Shown: positions 1 to 9,391, numbered from the stretch's first letter. The stretch is DNA of 64,000 nt from Pseudomonas fluorescens (GCF_902498185.1 NZ_CABVIX010000003.1:428732-492731); one strand, 5' to 3'. The notes: generated by a model from the sequence alone, not told the origin. Numbers and translations: made by a program.

Positions 1-598
1 CTGCGAACACCCCGAAACGCTGGTACAAGGCATTGCGCATCGCGGCACTGGCCGACTGGGGCAGGATCGCCGCGCTCACCAGGGTCGAGACCAGGATGCC
101 GAGGGAGATCTCGAGCCCCCGCCAGACCGCCGCCATGAAGGCATCCTGCGGATGCTCCAGCACCGGCAGGCCGATCATCGCCGCCGTGTAGCCGGCCAGC
201 ACGAAGCCATAGGCGCGAAAAGTGCGATAGCGCATGGCGCCGGCCGAGCACAGGCCGACCCACAGCGCCAGGCTGGGCAGGAACAGTTCGGTGTTCTGTG
301 GAAACAGTGCGAGCAGCGCGACCATCATCGAGGAGCCCGCCAAGGTACCGAGCACCCGGTAGAAGCTCTTGGCGAAGACGTGGCCGCTCTGCGGCTGCAT
401 GACGATGAAGACGGTGATCATCGCCGTGCGCGGTTGCGGCAGCTCCAGGCGCATGGCCAGCCACAGCGTGACGAAGGCTGCCACCAGCACCTTGAAGATG
501 TAGACCCAGGTGACGCCGTCAGTGCGCGCCCAGGCGAAAAAACCCCGGCGCCACTCAAGGCCGGCCAGCCAGCGCCCGGTCAGGCCCAGCGCGGTCAT
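1..598 (-). CDS. FUSC family aromatic-acid/drug exporter, partial (3' end outside window)
   Basis: About 199 N-terminal residues are present, beginning MTALGLTGRWLAGLEWRRG; the rest lies beyond base 1. The reading frame is open throughout and shows several hydrophobic segments (for example VYIFKVLVAAFVTLWLAM and LFLPSLALWVGLCSAGAM) and the conserved N-terminal FUSC pattern of a short cytosolic leader followed by a helix pair with the ITVFIVMQPQSG loop. FUSC/AaeB proteins are inner-membrane exporters of aromatic acids or fusaric acid that work with periplasmic adaptors. The ATG at 598-596 overlaps the TGA of the upstream outer-membrane factor by four bases, so the two are translationally coupled. 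Family confident, substrate unknown. Confidence 0.85.
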   Translation of the reverse strand, partial: MTALGLTGRWLAGLEWRRGFFAWARTDGVTWVYIFKVLVAAFVTLWLAMRLELPQPRTAMITVFIVMQPQSGHVFAKSFYRVLGTLAGSSMMVALLALFPQNTELFLPSLALWVGLCSAGAMRYRTFRAYGFVLAGYTAAMIGLPVLEHPQDAFMAAVWRGLEISLGILVSTLVSAAILPQSASAAMRNALYQRFGVFA

Positions 599-2121
599 GG
601 CCGCTGGCCTGGCGTGTCGAAGATCGCCAGCGTGGCCGGGGTATCGGGCGCACGCTGCTGCTCGTCACTGGGTGCGTCGCTGCCTGCTTGCAGTCCGCCG
701 CCAAGAGCGGTGACCAGTTCGGCATGGGCGGTCAGGCGCGCGGCCTGGACCTGCTGCTGGATCTGCTGTTGGCGAAACAGCAGCGTCTGCGCATTGAGCA
801 CATCGAGGAAGTCCGTCAGCCCGCGCTGGTAGGCAACGGTAGCGATGTCGCAGGTCTTCTGCGCGGCGGCCACGGACGCTTGGGCAAAGTGCGCTTGCTC
901 GCGCATCGACTCCCGACGAATCAGCTGGTCGCTGATGCCCTTGAGCGCTTCGATGACGGTCTGGTTGTACTGCGCCACGGCGATGTCGTATCCGGCCGAT
1001 GCAACGCCGAGCTGCGAGCGCAGCCGCCCACCGTCGAAAATCGGCAGGCTGATGGCCGGGCCCGCGTTGTAGTTGAACTTGCGCCCCGTGAGAAATTCCA
1101 GCGGGCCGCCGCCGGTTGCCATGAAGCCAAGCCCGCCGACCAGATTTACATTGGGGAAAAAGCCGGCATGGGCGACGTCGATGCCACGGGCCTGGGCCGC
1201 GACCTGCCAGCGGCTGGCGACCACGTCGGGGCGTTGGCCGACCAGTTCAGCGGGCAATGCGGAGGGCAGTTTCAAAGGCGCGCCGAGGGCCAGTCGCGGC
1301 CGCTGGAGACTGGCGCCCTCCCCCGGCCCCTGGCCCGCCAAGGCGGCCAGCTGGTTGCGCGCCAGGGCAATCTCTTCGTTGAGGGCGTCGAGCTGGCGGT
1401 GGGTCTCGGGCAGCGGTGCCTGGGCCTGGCTCACTTCAAGATGGGTACCGATACCGCCGGCCAGGCGCCGCTCGGCCAAGGCCACGATCTGCTCCTGCTG
1501 CGCCAGTTCGGCCTGGACGATGTCGCGCCGGGCAAACTGCAGCGCCAGCTGGATGTACACCTTGACCACGTTGTTCTGCAGTTCGAGCTGGGCCTGTCGG
1601 GCCAGGGCCGCGCTCATGTGCGCCCGGTCGACGGCCTGCTCGCTGGCATTGCGCTCGCGGCCCCAGAGGTCAAGGTTGTAGCTCAGGCCAAGTGAGGCAT
1701 TGTTGTCCCAGGTGTTGGCACCCGACAGCGCGCCCGGGCCATAGAACGGGTCTTCGGGCCAATTGTGGCGCTTGAGGCTGGCGTCGCCTGTCCCTTGCAG
1801 TTTTTCAGCCGACTCGACCACCCCGGCCATCGCCTTGGCCTCACGTACGCGGGCCACGGCCAACGCCAGGCTGGGGCTGCCAGCCAGGGCCAGTTGTACC
1901 CAGCGGTCGAGTTGGGCGTCGCCATAGGCCTGCCACCACTGCTGACGGGGCCAGTGGGCATCCTGGGCGGCTTCGGCGATGGCCGCGTCGGTGGTCAGGG
2001 AATCGGGTTGCAGTGTCTTGCTTTGCGGGGCGATGCCCCAGGTTCCGATACAGCCGCTCAAGGTGAGGCTAAGGGCACAGGCACTGAACGCATTGAGCGC
2101 TCTGTTGATGCGACGCGGCAC
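595..2121 (-). CDS. NodT-family efflux outer-membrane lipoprotein
   Basis: A 508-residue outer-membrane factor of the TolC/NodT class (two OEP repeats), the outer-membrane channel of tripartite efflux pumps. It starts with a lipoprotein signal peptide whose lipobox LSGC puts the acylated cysteine at residue 24. OEP-type features such as the PELVGQRPDVVASRWQ stretch and the closing LDVLNAQTLLF helix are visible. It is first of a leftward operon with the FUSC exporter (ATGA overlap) and is transcribed divergently from the LysR gene at 2308, the likely regulator. No periplasmic adaptor gene is visible; it may lie left of the window. Confidence 0.9.
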   Translation of the reverse strand: MPRRINRALNAFSACALSLTLSGCIGTWGIAPQSKTLQPDSLTTDAAIAEAAQDAHWPRQQWWQAYGDAQLDRWVQLALAGSPSLALAVARVREAKAMAGVVESAEKLQGTGDASLKRHNWPEDPFYGPGALSGANTWDNNASLGLSYNLDLWGRERNASEQAVDRAHMSAALARQAQLELQNNVVKVYIQLALQFARRDIVQAELAQQEQIVALAERRLAGGIGTHLEVSQAQAPLPETHRQLDALNEEIALARNQLAALAGQGPGEGASLQRPRLALGAPLKLPSALPAELVGQRPDVVASRWQVAAQARGIDVAHAGFFPNVNLVGGLGFMATGGGPLEFLTGRKFNYNAGPAISLPIFDGGRLRSQLGVASAGYDIAVAQYNQTVIEALKGISDQLIRRESMREQAHFAQASVAAAQKTCDIATVAYQRGLTDFLDVLNAQTLLFRQQQIQQQVQAARLTAHAELVTALGGGLQAGSDAPSDEQQRAPDTPATLAIFDTPGQRP

Positions 2122-2307
2122 AGCTGCAAATTCCCGAGGAAGAAATGAAGGACGCTTGGAGAGCGCAATTCTAGGGGGCTGTCCGACTGGCGATAAGCGG
2201 GTATTCCTGCGAATCTTTGTTACGAAAACAGCGATAATCCGGCTTTGGTCGAAAGACCGTCGTGGTCACTTCGTGTCACAATTTGGCGTCTACTTTGAGA
2301 GCGACCC

Positions 2308-3255
2308 ATGGACACCCTGCAAAACATGCGTGCTTTTAGCTGCGTCGCCCAGGTGGGCAGTTTCACTGCCGCCGCCGCGCAACTGGATACGACCACCGCG
2401 AACGTCTCGCGGGCGGTTTCCAACCTCGAAGCGCATCTGCAAACCCGACTGCTCAACCGGACCACCCGCCGCATCGCGCTGACCGAGGCCGGCAAGCGCT
2501 ACCTGATGCGCTGCGAGCAGATCCTCACCTACGTCGAGGAGGCCGAAGCCGAGGCCAGCGACGCCCACGCCCGGCCGGCCGGGCAACTGAAAGTGCATTC
2601 GATGACCGGCGTAGGCCAGCACTTCGTGATCGACGCGATCGCCCGCTACCGGGAGACCCACCCGGACGTGACCTTCGACCTGACCATGGCCAACCGCGTG
2701 CCGGACCTGCTCGACGAGGGCTACGACGTGTCCATCGTGCTCGCCAGCGAGCTGCCGGATTCGGGGTTCGTGTCCCAGCGCCTGGGCATTACCTACAGCA
2801 TCGTCTGCGCCTCACCGGAGTACGTGGCGCGCCACGGTATCGCGCGCAAGCCTGCCGACCTGCTGGGGCATGCGTGTCTGCGCATGGTCAGTCCGGTGAT
2901 CCCACTGGAGAAGTGGATGTTCAACGGCCCCGAGGGGCAAGAGCTGGCCACCATCACGTCGTCGCCCTTCCAGGTGAACTCGGCCGATGCCATGAAGACC
3001 GCGATCCGCAGCGGCATGGGCGTCGGCGTGCTGCCGATCTACTCGGCCATCGACGGCCTGCGCGATGGCAGCCTGGTGCGAGTGATGCCCGAGTACCGGT
3101 TGCAGGAGCTGAACCTGTACGCCATCTACCCTTCGCGCCAGTACCTGGATGCGAAGATCAAGACCTGGGTCGAGTACCTGCGCAACTCGCTGCCAGAGAT
3201 TCTGGCGGCCCACGAGGCAGACCTGAAAACTCATGAGTTGCTGATCGCCAACTGA
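2308..3255 (+). CDS. LysR-family transcriptional regulator
   Basis: 315 residues, the usual LysR length. The N-terminal winged HTH (about residues 1-60) begins MDTLQNMRAFSCVAQVGSF and contains TTANVSRAVSNLEAHLQTRL; a substrate-binding domain fills residues 90-300. It resembles the AaeR/DmlR-like subgroup with MDTLQ-type starts. It is divergent from the efflux operon (187-bp shared intergenic region) and precedes the 2-hydroxyacid dehydrogenase, so either could be its target. The start is supported by position and by the typical LysR beginning. Confidence 0.9.
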   Translation: MDTLQNMRAFSCVAQVGSFTAAAAQLDTTTANVSRAVSNLEAHLQTRLLNRTTRRIALTEAGKRYLMRCEQILTYVEEAEAEASDAHARPAGQLKVHSMTGVGQHFVIDAIARYRETHPDVTFDLTMANRVPDLLDEGYDVSIVLASELPDSGFVSQRLGITYSIVCASPEYVARHGIARKPADLLGHACLRMVSPVIPLEKWMFNGPEGQELATITSSPFQVNSADAMKTAIRSGMGVGVLPIYSAIDGLRDGSLVRVMPEYRLQELNLYAIYPSRQYLDAKIKTWVEYLRNSLPEILAAHEADLKTHELLIAN

Positions 3256-3310
3256 AAAAGCTGCTGCATCGGGGCGGAGGACAATGGTAGGTTGCTATGT
3301 ATTGGGTTCG

Positions 3311-3360
3311 CCCTTATCGCGTAGCGCGGGCAAGTCGGGGCGCCGAACCGCCGCTCCTAC
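3311..3360. repeat. REP-type extragenic palindromic element
   Basis: The stretch contains cgcgggcaagtcgg, then cgccgaaccgccgctcctac, the two conserved halves of a Pseudomonas putida-group REP family. It lies between the LysR gene and the 2-hydroxyacid dehydrogenase, inside the only longer in-frame upstream extension of the latter; this argues that the extension is not coding and supports the ATG at 3401. The assignment rests on resemblance to REP sequences known from this group. Confidence 0.55.
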
Positions 3361-3400
3361 CTCCGCAATAGCCATTTCCGCCCCAGCAGAGAACTTGCCG

Positions 3401-4372
3401 ATGAAAAAGAACGTCCTCGCTTTCAGCCGTGTCACCCCGGCCACCGTCGAACGCTTGCAGCAGGATTTCAACGTTATCGTCCCCAATCCCAAGCAGGGCG
3501 ATATCGCCGCGCAGTTCAACGAAGCCCTGCCGCAGGCCCACGGCCTGATCGGCGTCGGCCGCAAGCTGGGCCGAGACCAGCTCGAAGGCGCGGGCAAGCT
3601 GGAAGTGGTGTCGAGCATTTCGGTCGGCTACGACAACTATGACGTGGCCTACTTCAACGAACGCGGCATCGCGCTGACCAACACCCCGGATGTGCTGACC
3701 GAGAGCACCGCGGACCTTGCCTTTTCGCTGGTCATGGGCAGCGCCCGGCGCGTCGCCGAGCTCGATGCCTGGACCAAGGCCGGCAACTGGCAGGCGACCA
3801 TCGCCCCCGGCCATTTCGGCAGCGATGTGCACGGCAAGACCCTGGGCATCGTCGGCCTTGGCAACATCGGCGCGGCCATCGCCCGCCGCGGCCGCTTCGG
3901 TTTCAACATGCCTGTGGTGTACAGCGGCAACAGCCGCAAGCCCCAGCTTGAGCAGGAGCTCGGCGCGCAGTTCCGCAGCCTCGACCAGTTGCTGGCCGAA
4001 GCCGATTTCGTAGTGATCGTGGTGCCGCTGAGCGCAGCCACCCGCAAGCTGATCAGCACCCGTGAACTGCAGCTGATGAAGCCCAGCGCATTCCTCATCA
4101 ACATCGCCCGCGGGCCAGTGGTGGATGAGGCCGCGCTGATCGAAGCGCTGCGTAGCGGCACCATCCGTGGCGCGGGCCTGGACGTGTACGAGAAAGAGCC
4201 GCTGCGCGAGTCGCCGCTGTTCCAGCTGCCCAATGCCCTGACCCTGCCGCACATCGGCTCGGCCACCGCCGAAACCCGCGACGCCATGGCCAGCCGCGCG
4301 GTGGACAACCTGCGCGCAGCGCTACTGGGCGAGCGGCCGCAGGACCTGGTGAACCCGCAGGTCTGGAAGTAA
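3401..4372 (+). CDS. D-2-hydroxyacid dehydrogenase (glyoxylate/hydroxypyruvate/2-ketogluconate reductase, GhrB-like)
   Basis: 323 residues starting MKKNVLAFSRVTPATVERL. NAD(P)H-dependent reduction of glyoxylate, hydroxypyruvate or 2-ketoaldonates is the usual role. The nucleotide-binding GLGNIGAAIARRG motif lies near residue 155; the catalytic Arg, Glu and His are in NIARGPVVDE, GLDVYEKEPL and LPHIGSATAETR. An open extension back to 3284 exists but runs through a REP-like repeat and is not typical of the family, so the ATG at 3401 is chosen. It is in the same orientation as the LysR gene 145 bp upstream. Substrate preference cannot be fixed from sequence. Confidence 0.88.
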   Translation: MKKNVLAFSRVTPATVERLQQDFNVIVPNPKQGDIAAQFNEALPQAHGLIGVGRKLGRDQLEGAGKLEVVSSISVGYDNYDVAYFNERGIALTNTPDVLTESTADLAFSLVMGSARRVAELDAWTKAGNWQATIAPGHFGSDVHGKTLGIVGLGNIGAAIARRGRFGFNMPVVYSGNSRKPQLEQELGAQFRSLDQLLAEADFVVIVVPLSAATRKLISTRELQLMKPSAFLINIARGPVVDEAALIEALRSGTIRGAGLDVYEKEPLRESPLFQLPNALTLPHIGSATAETRDAMASRAVDNLRAALLGERPQDLVNPQVWK

Positions 4373-4404
4373 ATCAACTCACACGGCAGGCGGCGTTCGG
4401 TTTT

Positions 4405-5001
4405 CTACCTCAACCTGCGCCGCAGCCCGTTCACCTTGCGCACCACATACCTGGGGCGATGCTTGGTTTCCTGGTAGATCCGCCCGACGTACTCCCCCAG
4501 TATCCCGATCCCGATCAGTTGCACCCCTCCCAGAAACAGGATCGCCGTCATCAATGACGGGTACCCCGGCACATCAGTGCCGAACAGCACCTTGTCGATC
4601 ACCATGTACACCGCGAACCCGATGGCGAACAGCGACACGACCCCGCCAATGTAGGACCACAGGCGCAAGGGCACGGTGCTGAACGAGGTGATTCCGTCCA
4701 GCGCCAGGTTCCACAACAGCCAAGGGTTGAACTTGCTCGACCCGGCCACCCGCGGGGCCCGGTCGTACTCGACGATCTCGGTGCGGAAACCTACCCAGGA
4801 CAGCACCCCCTTCATGAACAGCTGCTGCTCGGGCAACTGGCGGATGGCGGCCACGACCTTGCGGTCGAGCAGGCGGAAATCGCCGACGTTCTCCTCGATG
4901 TGGGTCGAAGCGATGCGGTTGTGCAGGCGGTAGTAGAGGCTGGCCGTCCAGCGCTTGAAGCGAGTGTCGCTGGAGCGGTCGCGGCGCTTGGCGAGGACGA
5001 C
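4405..5001 (-). pseudogene. GT2 glycosyltransferase (GtrB-like), C-terminal fragment
   Basis: About 198 codons of a bactoprenol-type GT2 enzyme survive, starting at [12 protein letters not shown] and including the family motif [28 protein letters not shown] and the two C-terminal membrane helices ([19 protein letters not shown] and [18 protein letters not shown]) before the stop at 4405. Roughly the first 100 residues, with the nucleotide-sugar binding site and DXD motif, are missing. At about base 5001 the sequence changes into a fragment of another gene in a different frame. A start within the fragment (ATG at 4854) would give 149 residues without a catalytic site, so it is called a pseudogene. 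Confidence 0.8.
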
Positions 5002-5520
5002 ACACCAGCATCACCAGCAGGCACAACTTGGCCATGAGACGCTGATCGCTGCGCCCTACCTGCGAGGTCACACCGATCAAGGCCAGCGTCGCCAGCGCCA
5101 GCAGCGCCAGGCTGAACCAGAGCGTGCCTGGCGTGATCAGCAGATCGGTATGCTCGGCGATCAGCCCGAGGCGCTGGCCTGTCGTCGCGAGCCACTGCAC
5201 CGCGCTGGCGTGGGCGCGATGAAGTAGTGTCGGGCCAGCCGGGCCAAGGCCAGGGCCGCGGCGCTGGCCGCCAGCAGCAGCGGCAATGGGAAGAGGTTGG
5301 GCGCGGTGGTGCTGAAGCTCAGTCCGGCGTACAGCCAGTCGGTCAGCAACCGGCCTTCCTGGGCCCAGGCGTTACCGGCCACTTGCGAGCGCCAGCTGTC
5401 ATCGATGTAGAAATGGTCGGCCAGCAGCAGCGGTAGCAGGTGAAGCCCCACCGCCAGCAGGCACAGCACCTGGACCTCACGCTGCGACAGATGCCTGTCC
5501 CACAGTGCCGCTGCCGCCAT
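5002..5520 (-). pseudogene. Glucosyltransferase-II (GtrC/GtrIV-like) membrane protein, broken fragment
   Basis: The ATG at 5520 follows a good ribosome-binding site (AGGTAGGG) and opens a protein whose first ~100 residues, with VLCLLAVGLHLLPLLLADHF and YIDDSWRSQVAGN, match the polytopic O-antigen glucosyltransferases (the YIDD motif is typical). The frame is then lost near 5170-5215, where HYFIAPTP runs into a short out-of-frame tail stopping at 5161. A second piece, VQWLATTGQRLGLIAEHTD to [12 protein letters not shown], continues in another frame until the junction with the GT2 fragment at about 5001. Most of the membrane protein (usually about 500 residues) is gone. It lies 5 bp downstream of the EamA gene. 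Confidence 0.75.
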
Positions 5521-5525
5521 GTTCC

Positions 5526-6455
5526 CTACCTTGCTCGCTGAGTGTGCTCGGCAAGTGTAGACAGCGGCGCGGGGACGATCGCTGAATGTGCAGGCTTGCG
5601 GAACACCAGCACGTTGCCGAGCATCACCAGCACCAGACCGGCCAGCGCGGGCGCGGTCCACTGGTAGCCTTCGGCAAAGGCCGAGACGTTCAGCGCCACC
5701 AAGGGGAAGAGTACCGTGCAGTAGGCCGCCCGCTCCGGCCCCATGCGACCGACCAGGGTCAGGTAGGCGGTAAAGCCGATCACCGACCCCGGGATGACCA
5801 GGTACATCAGCGAGCCGACATACCGGGCGTTCCATTCCATGGCAAAGGGGATGCCTGCCAGCAGGCAGTACACGCCCAGCATGCCCGCGCCGTAGAGCAT
5901 GCCCCAGGCGTTGGTGGTCATGGGCTTGAGACCGGCTTTCTGCTGCATGCTCGACAGCATGTTGCCGGCGGAGAAGCACAGCGTGCCGAGCAGCGCCAGG
6001 CCAAGGCCGATGAGGGTTTCACGGCTGGCACCGTGGTCTGACAGTTCTGGCCAGAACAGCATGCCCAGCCCGGCCAGCCCGAGCGCGCCACCGCCCAGCA
6101 CGTTGGCGGCGATGCGCTGGCCGAAGAACACCCGGGCGTTCAGCGCGTTCCACAGGGTGGCGGTGGAAAACACCACGGCGATCAGGCCGCTGGCGATCCA
6201 CTGGCTGGCGGTCAGGAAGCACATGAAGTTGACGCAGAACAGGCACAGGCCCTGGGCAAGGCAGATCAGGTGGCCCCGGCGATCCATGGGTTGCAGGCGC
6301 CGAGTGAGGAGCAGGATGGCGAACAGGATGAGTCCGGCCAGGGCGAAACGGTAGACGATGGACACCGGAATCTCGACCACGCCCAGTTGCAGCTTGAGCG
6401 CGATCCAGGTGGTGCCCCAGATAAGGACGGTGAGCAAGTAGAGGGACAGGTTCAT
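5526..6455 (-). CDS. EamA/DMT-superfamily transporter
   Basis: 309 residues, ten predicted membrane helices in two EamA repeats (the first beginning LYLLTVLIWGTTWIALKLQLG, the second near residue 150 at LGLALLGTLCFSAGNMLSS). Such proteins export amino acids or small metabolites across the inner membrane. The start ATG at 6455 is the first after the divergent intergenic region shared with the AraC gene at 6604, which may regulate it. Substrate not predictable from sequence. Confidence 0.9.
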   Translation of the reverse strand: MNLSLYLLTVLIWGTTWIALKLQLGVVEIPVSIVYRFALAGLILFAILLLTRRLQPMDRRGHLICLAQGLCLFCVNFMCFLTASQWIASGLIAVVFSTATLWNALNARVFFGQRIAANVLGGGALGLAGLGMLFWPELSDHGASRETLIGLGLALLGTLCFSAGNMLSSMQQKAGLKPMTTNAWGMLYGAGMLGVYCLLAGIPFAMEWNARYVGSLMYLVIPGSVIGFTAYLTLVGRMGPERAAYCTVLFPLVALNVSAFAEGYQWTAPALAGLVLVMLGNVLVFRKPAHSAIVPAPLSTLAEHTQRAR

Positions 6456-6603
6456 GGCAGGGTTCGCTCGACGATTCGGTTTTCAGACTGTCGTACCTTC
6501 GGCCATGCTCTGCGGACCCGCTTGCACAAACTTGCGCTTTTACCCTGCCCCGCTCTCCATGCCGGTCTCAACCGCAGTACGATAGGCGCCAGAGGACCCG
6601 CCC

Positions 6604-7479
6604 ATGACGCCACTCAACCAGCTGCAAGTGTTCAACACCATGCACGCATCGCCTCACGCCCGCCTGGAGCACAGCGCGCAATTGGGTGATGGCCTCGCCG
6701 CAGCGCTGTGGCGCAACCGTGATGATGCCCGCGACTACCAGGCGCCGAGCCATCACACCTTGTCCTGCTACATCGACGACGGTACTGGCACCTTCCGCCG
6801 CCAGCGCCCTGCCGACAAGGGCGGGCCGGACAAGCTCTGCATCATGCCGGCGGGTCATGAGTCCAACTGGGTGGTCAACGGGGCGATCCGCCTTGCGCAC
6901 CTGTATATCAGCGAGGAGCAGTTCGCCCTCGGCTGCGTACGCCTGCTCGACCGCGAGCCACGCGAGATGCAATTGACCGAGGCGACCTTTCTCGAGGACC
7001 CGCAACAGGCCCGTCGCTTTCGCCAATTGATCGGCCTGGACTGGGACGAGCCTGGCGAACGCCTGCTGGCCAGCAGCCTGGCCCACGAGATCGTCGACCA
7101 TGCGGTGCTCAGCCAGGCGGGTTTGCGCCAGGGCCTGCGCCTCAAGGGAGGGTTGGCGCCGCACCAGCGGCGCCGGCTGGCCGAATACATCGAAGCACAC
7201 CTTGACCAGCCCATCACCCTCGGTGAACTGGCCGAGCGCTGCAACCTTTCCGAATATCACTTTGCACGCATGTTCCGCACCAGCTTCGGTTTGCCGCCTC
7301 ACCAATACGTGCTTGCGCGGCGCCTGGAGCGGGCCTGCCAGCTGCTGCGCCTGGGCAGGTTGCCACTGGGTGAGGTGGCGCTGACCTGCGGTTTCGCCAG
7401 TGCCAGCCATTTCAGCAATCGCTTGCGCCAGGCGCTGGGTGCGACCCCGGGCGAGTACCGCGCTGCGTTCGCCTCCTAA
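6604..7479 (+). CDS. AraC-family transcriptional regulator
   Basis: 291 residues. The C-terminal ~100 residues form the double HTH of AraC/XylS proteins (ITLGELAERCNLSEYHFARMF and EVALTCGFASASHFSNRLRQ). The N-terminal part is an AraC-type ligand-binding domain without a recognised effector site. It is divergent from the EamA transporter and converges on DUF3325 with a 4-bp overlap of the ends. In related genomes such regulators sit beside iron-uptake genes, which suits the operon downstream, but the target is inferred from position only. Confidence 0.88.
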   Translation: MTPLNQLQVFNTMHASPHARLEHSAQLGDGLAAALWRNRDDARDYQAPSHHTLSCYIDDGTGTFRRQRPADKGGPDKLCIMPAGHESNWVVNGAIRLAHLYISEEQFALGCVRLLDREPREMQLTEATFLEDPQQARRFRQLIGLDWDEPGERLLASSLAHEIVDHAVLSQAGLRQGLRLKGGLAPHQRRRLAEYIEAHLDQPITLGELAERCNLSEYHFARMFRTSFGLPPHQYVLARRLERACQLLRLGRLPLGEVALTCGFASASHFSNRLRQALGATPGEYRAAFAS

Positions 7480-7808
7480 CTCCCCAGGGGCAGCACAGCC
7501 AGCAGCGGACCGAGCACCAGGCTGATGGCGGCCAGCGCCAGCAGCAGACGCGGCTGGTAAGGCAGCACGAACACCCACAGCGTGGCCCCGGCCATCAGCA
7601 CCGCGATCCACGCCACCAGGCCCAGGGCCCAGCCACCCTGGTGCACGGCCAACGCCAGCGCCAGCAGCAACAGCGACCAGCCCGCTACGCGCAGACCTCG
7701 CCGCTGAGCCGCGGTCGACTTGCGCTTGAGCAGGTCGTTGAAGTGCTTTTCCATGGCCAGGCACAGGGCGGCAACGCCGGCAAAGCCGATGAGGGCACTA
7801 CTGAGCAT
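7476..7808 (-). CDS. DUF3325 domain-containing membrane protein
   Basis: 110 residues with three hydrophobic helices (MLSSALIGFAGVAALCLAM, SLLLLALALAVHQGGWALG, LLLALAAISLVLGPLLAVL) and a basic loop KRKSTAAQRRG. This matches the DUF3325 family, which follows PepSY-TM proteins in siderophore-linked operons. Its start shares one base with the stop of the PepSY gene upstream (TGATG), a sign of translational coupling. Function unknown; probably helps the PepSY protein in the inner membrane. Confidence 0.85.
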   Translation of the reverse strand: MLSSALIGFAGVAALCLAMEKHFNDLLKRKSTAAQRRGLRVAGWSLLLLALALAVHQGGWALGLVAWIAVLMAGATLWVFVLPYQPRLLLALAAISLVLGPLLAVLPLGS

Positions 7809-9391
7809 CAGTTCACCTCGGGCTCGGCCAGGGTTTCACGGGAATGCCTGGCGCTGCGTGGCACGCGTTTGGCGGCAGGCGCGGGGACCCGCAGCATCTT
7901 GCTGGCCGCCCAGGCCAGGAACAGGCCGACCGCCAGGGCCGTCAGGTCGAAGCCGGCCATGGCCCAGTCACCCACCGCGACGGAGTGGTTCAGGCCTTGG
8001 CCGGTGATCAGGGCATTGAGCAGCGGCAGCCCGGCAAAGGCCAGCGCTCCCAATCCCAATTGCTCGGCCCAGGCGCGGCGTCCGGGGCGCAGCATGGCGT
8101 GCGGCAACGAGAGCGCCCATACCAGCAGGAAGCTGTTGACCTCCCAATCGGCGCGCCCTTCCATGGCCACCGGCAGCAGCCGGTTGGTCCAGAAGAACGC
8201 CGCCACGCCGAGCAGCAGGCCACTCATGCTGGCAATGTTGAGCACCTCCACCAGGCGCAGCTCGGTGGGCATGGCCGCGCTCTTGGCGTGCTTGAGCTGG
8301 CGTTTGCCCAGCCACATCACCAGGCCCGTGCCGATCACCGCCGTGCCGGCCACCCCGAAGAAGAAGTACAGCCAGCGCAACCAGGGCCCGGCAAAGTTGC
8401 CCATGTGCAGGCCGGCCATGCTGAAGGAGGTCATCATCGCCCCGCTTTCCGGGGCGCCGCGCTTGAGCAGTTCGCCAGTGACGCCATCGAAGCTCCAGCT
8501 GCCGCTGCGCCGGTAGGCGATGTTGTCGAAAGCCGCGCGGGTGAAGTTGATGCGCGCGTTCTGGTCGCCCGGGTTCTGTACCTCGATCCAGCCCAGGCGC
8601 GCGCCGGGCGTCTGCGCCTGGACCTTGGCGTACAGCGTTGGCAAGGACGCCATCGGCGCGACGATACCGGCCGGCTTCGGCGCCTCCGCCTGGCCGAACA
8701 GCTCGCTGAAATAACTGCGCGGGGTGTCATAGCTGGCCATGATGCCAGCCGGCATGACCATGTACATGAACAGTACCAGACTGCTGTAGCTGATCATCAG
8801 GTGAAACGGCAACACCAGCACGCCGATGGCGTTATGGCCGTCGAGCCACGAGCGCTGCCCCTTGCCAGGCCGGAAGGTGAAGAATTCCTTGAAGATCTTC
8901 TTGTGGGTGATGATCCCGGTCACCAGCCCCAGCAGCATGATGAACGCGCAGAAGGTCGACAGCCAGCGGCCCCAGGGGTGAGGCATTTCCAGCTGGAAGT
9001 GGAAGCGGTAGAAAAAGTCACCGCCTCGGCTGTCGCGTGCTTCGACCACTTCGCCGCTCTGGGCATCCAGCTCCTTGTTGATGACACCCCGCCGACCGCC
9101 GCCGTTTTCCGCGCGCCAGCCGACGCTCAGCGCAGCCTCGCGTTCGTTGGGAAGTCGGATGAACCAGCCGCTGGCCTGGCCGGCATTGGTTTGCAGGTAC
9201 TGCTGGGCAAGCTGGAGGCTGGCGACAGGGTCAAGGGGATGGCTGCGCACCTCCGGCTGGCTCCAGTGGCTGATCTCTTCCTTGAAGTACGACATCGTGC
9301 CGGTCAGAAAGATGGCGAACAGCAGCCAGCCGAAGATCAGGCCGGTCCAGGTGTGCAGCCAGGCCATCGCCTGGCGGAAGCCTTCTTTCAT
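7808..9391 (-). CDS. PepSY-associated TM (PiuB/FoxB-like) inner-membrane protein
   Basis: 527 residues from the ATG at 9391. The N-terminus WLHTWTGLIFGWLLFAIFLTGT is the signature first helix of PepSY-TM proteins; PepSY-type periplasmic segments follow and later helices contain the conserved histidine sites in HFQLEMPHPWGRW and GLHMGNFAGPWLRW. PepSY-TM proteins such as PiuB and FoxB act in periplasmic reduction or release of ferric siderophores. An open extension upstream overlaps the DUF3649 gene in another frame and was discarded. The ATG overlaps the DUF3649 stop by four bases. No TonB receptor is encoded nearby. Confidence 0.88.
   Translation of the reverse strand: MKEGFRQAMAWLHTWTGLIFGWLLFAIFLTGTMSYFKEEISHWSQPEVRSHPLDPVASLQLAQQYLQTNAGQASGWFIRLPNEREAALSVGWRAENGGGRRGVINKELDAQSGEVVEARDSRGGDFFYRFHFQLEMPHPWGRWLSTFCAFIMLLGLVTGIITHKKIFKEFFTFRPGKGQRSWLDGHNAIGVLVLPFHLMISYSSLVLFMYMVMPAGIMASYDTPRSYFSELFGQAEAPKPAGIVAPMASLPTLYAKVQAQTPGARLGWIEVQNPGDQNARINFTRAAFDNIAYRRSGSWSFDGVTGELLKRGAPESGAMMTSFSMAGLHMGNFAGPWLRWLYFFFGVAGTAVIGTGLVMWLGKRQLKHAKSAAMPTELRLVEVLNIASMSGLLLGVAAFFWTNRLLPVAMEGRADWEVNSFLLVWALSLPHAMLRPGRRAWAEQLGLGALAFAGLPLLNALITGQGLNHSVAVGDWAMAGFDLTALAVGLFLAWAASKMLRVPAPAAKRVPRSARHSRETLAEPEVN

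Noticed and set aside
3284..3400. Longer start for the 2-hydroxyacid dehydrogenase
   Set aside because: The extension passes through a REP-like repeat and has no family match; the ATG at 3401 fits the usual N-terminus.
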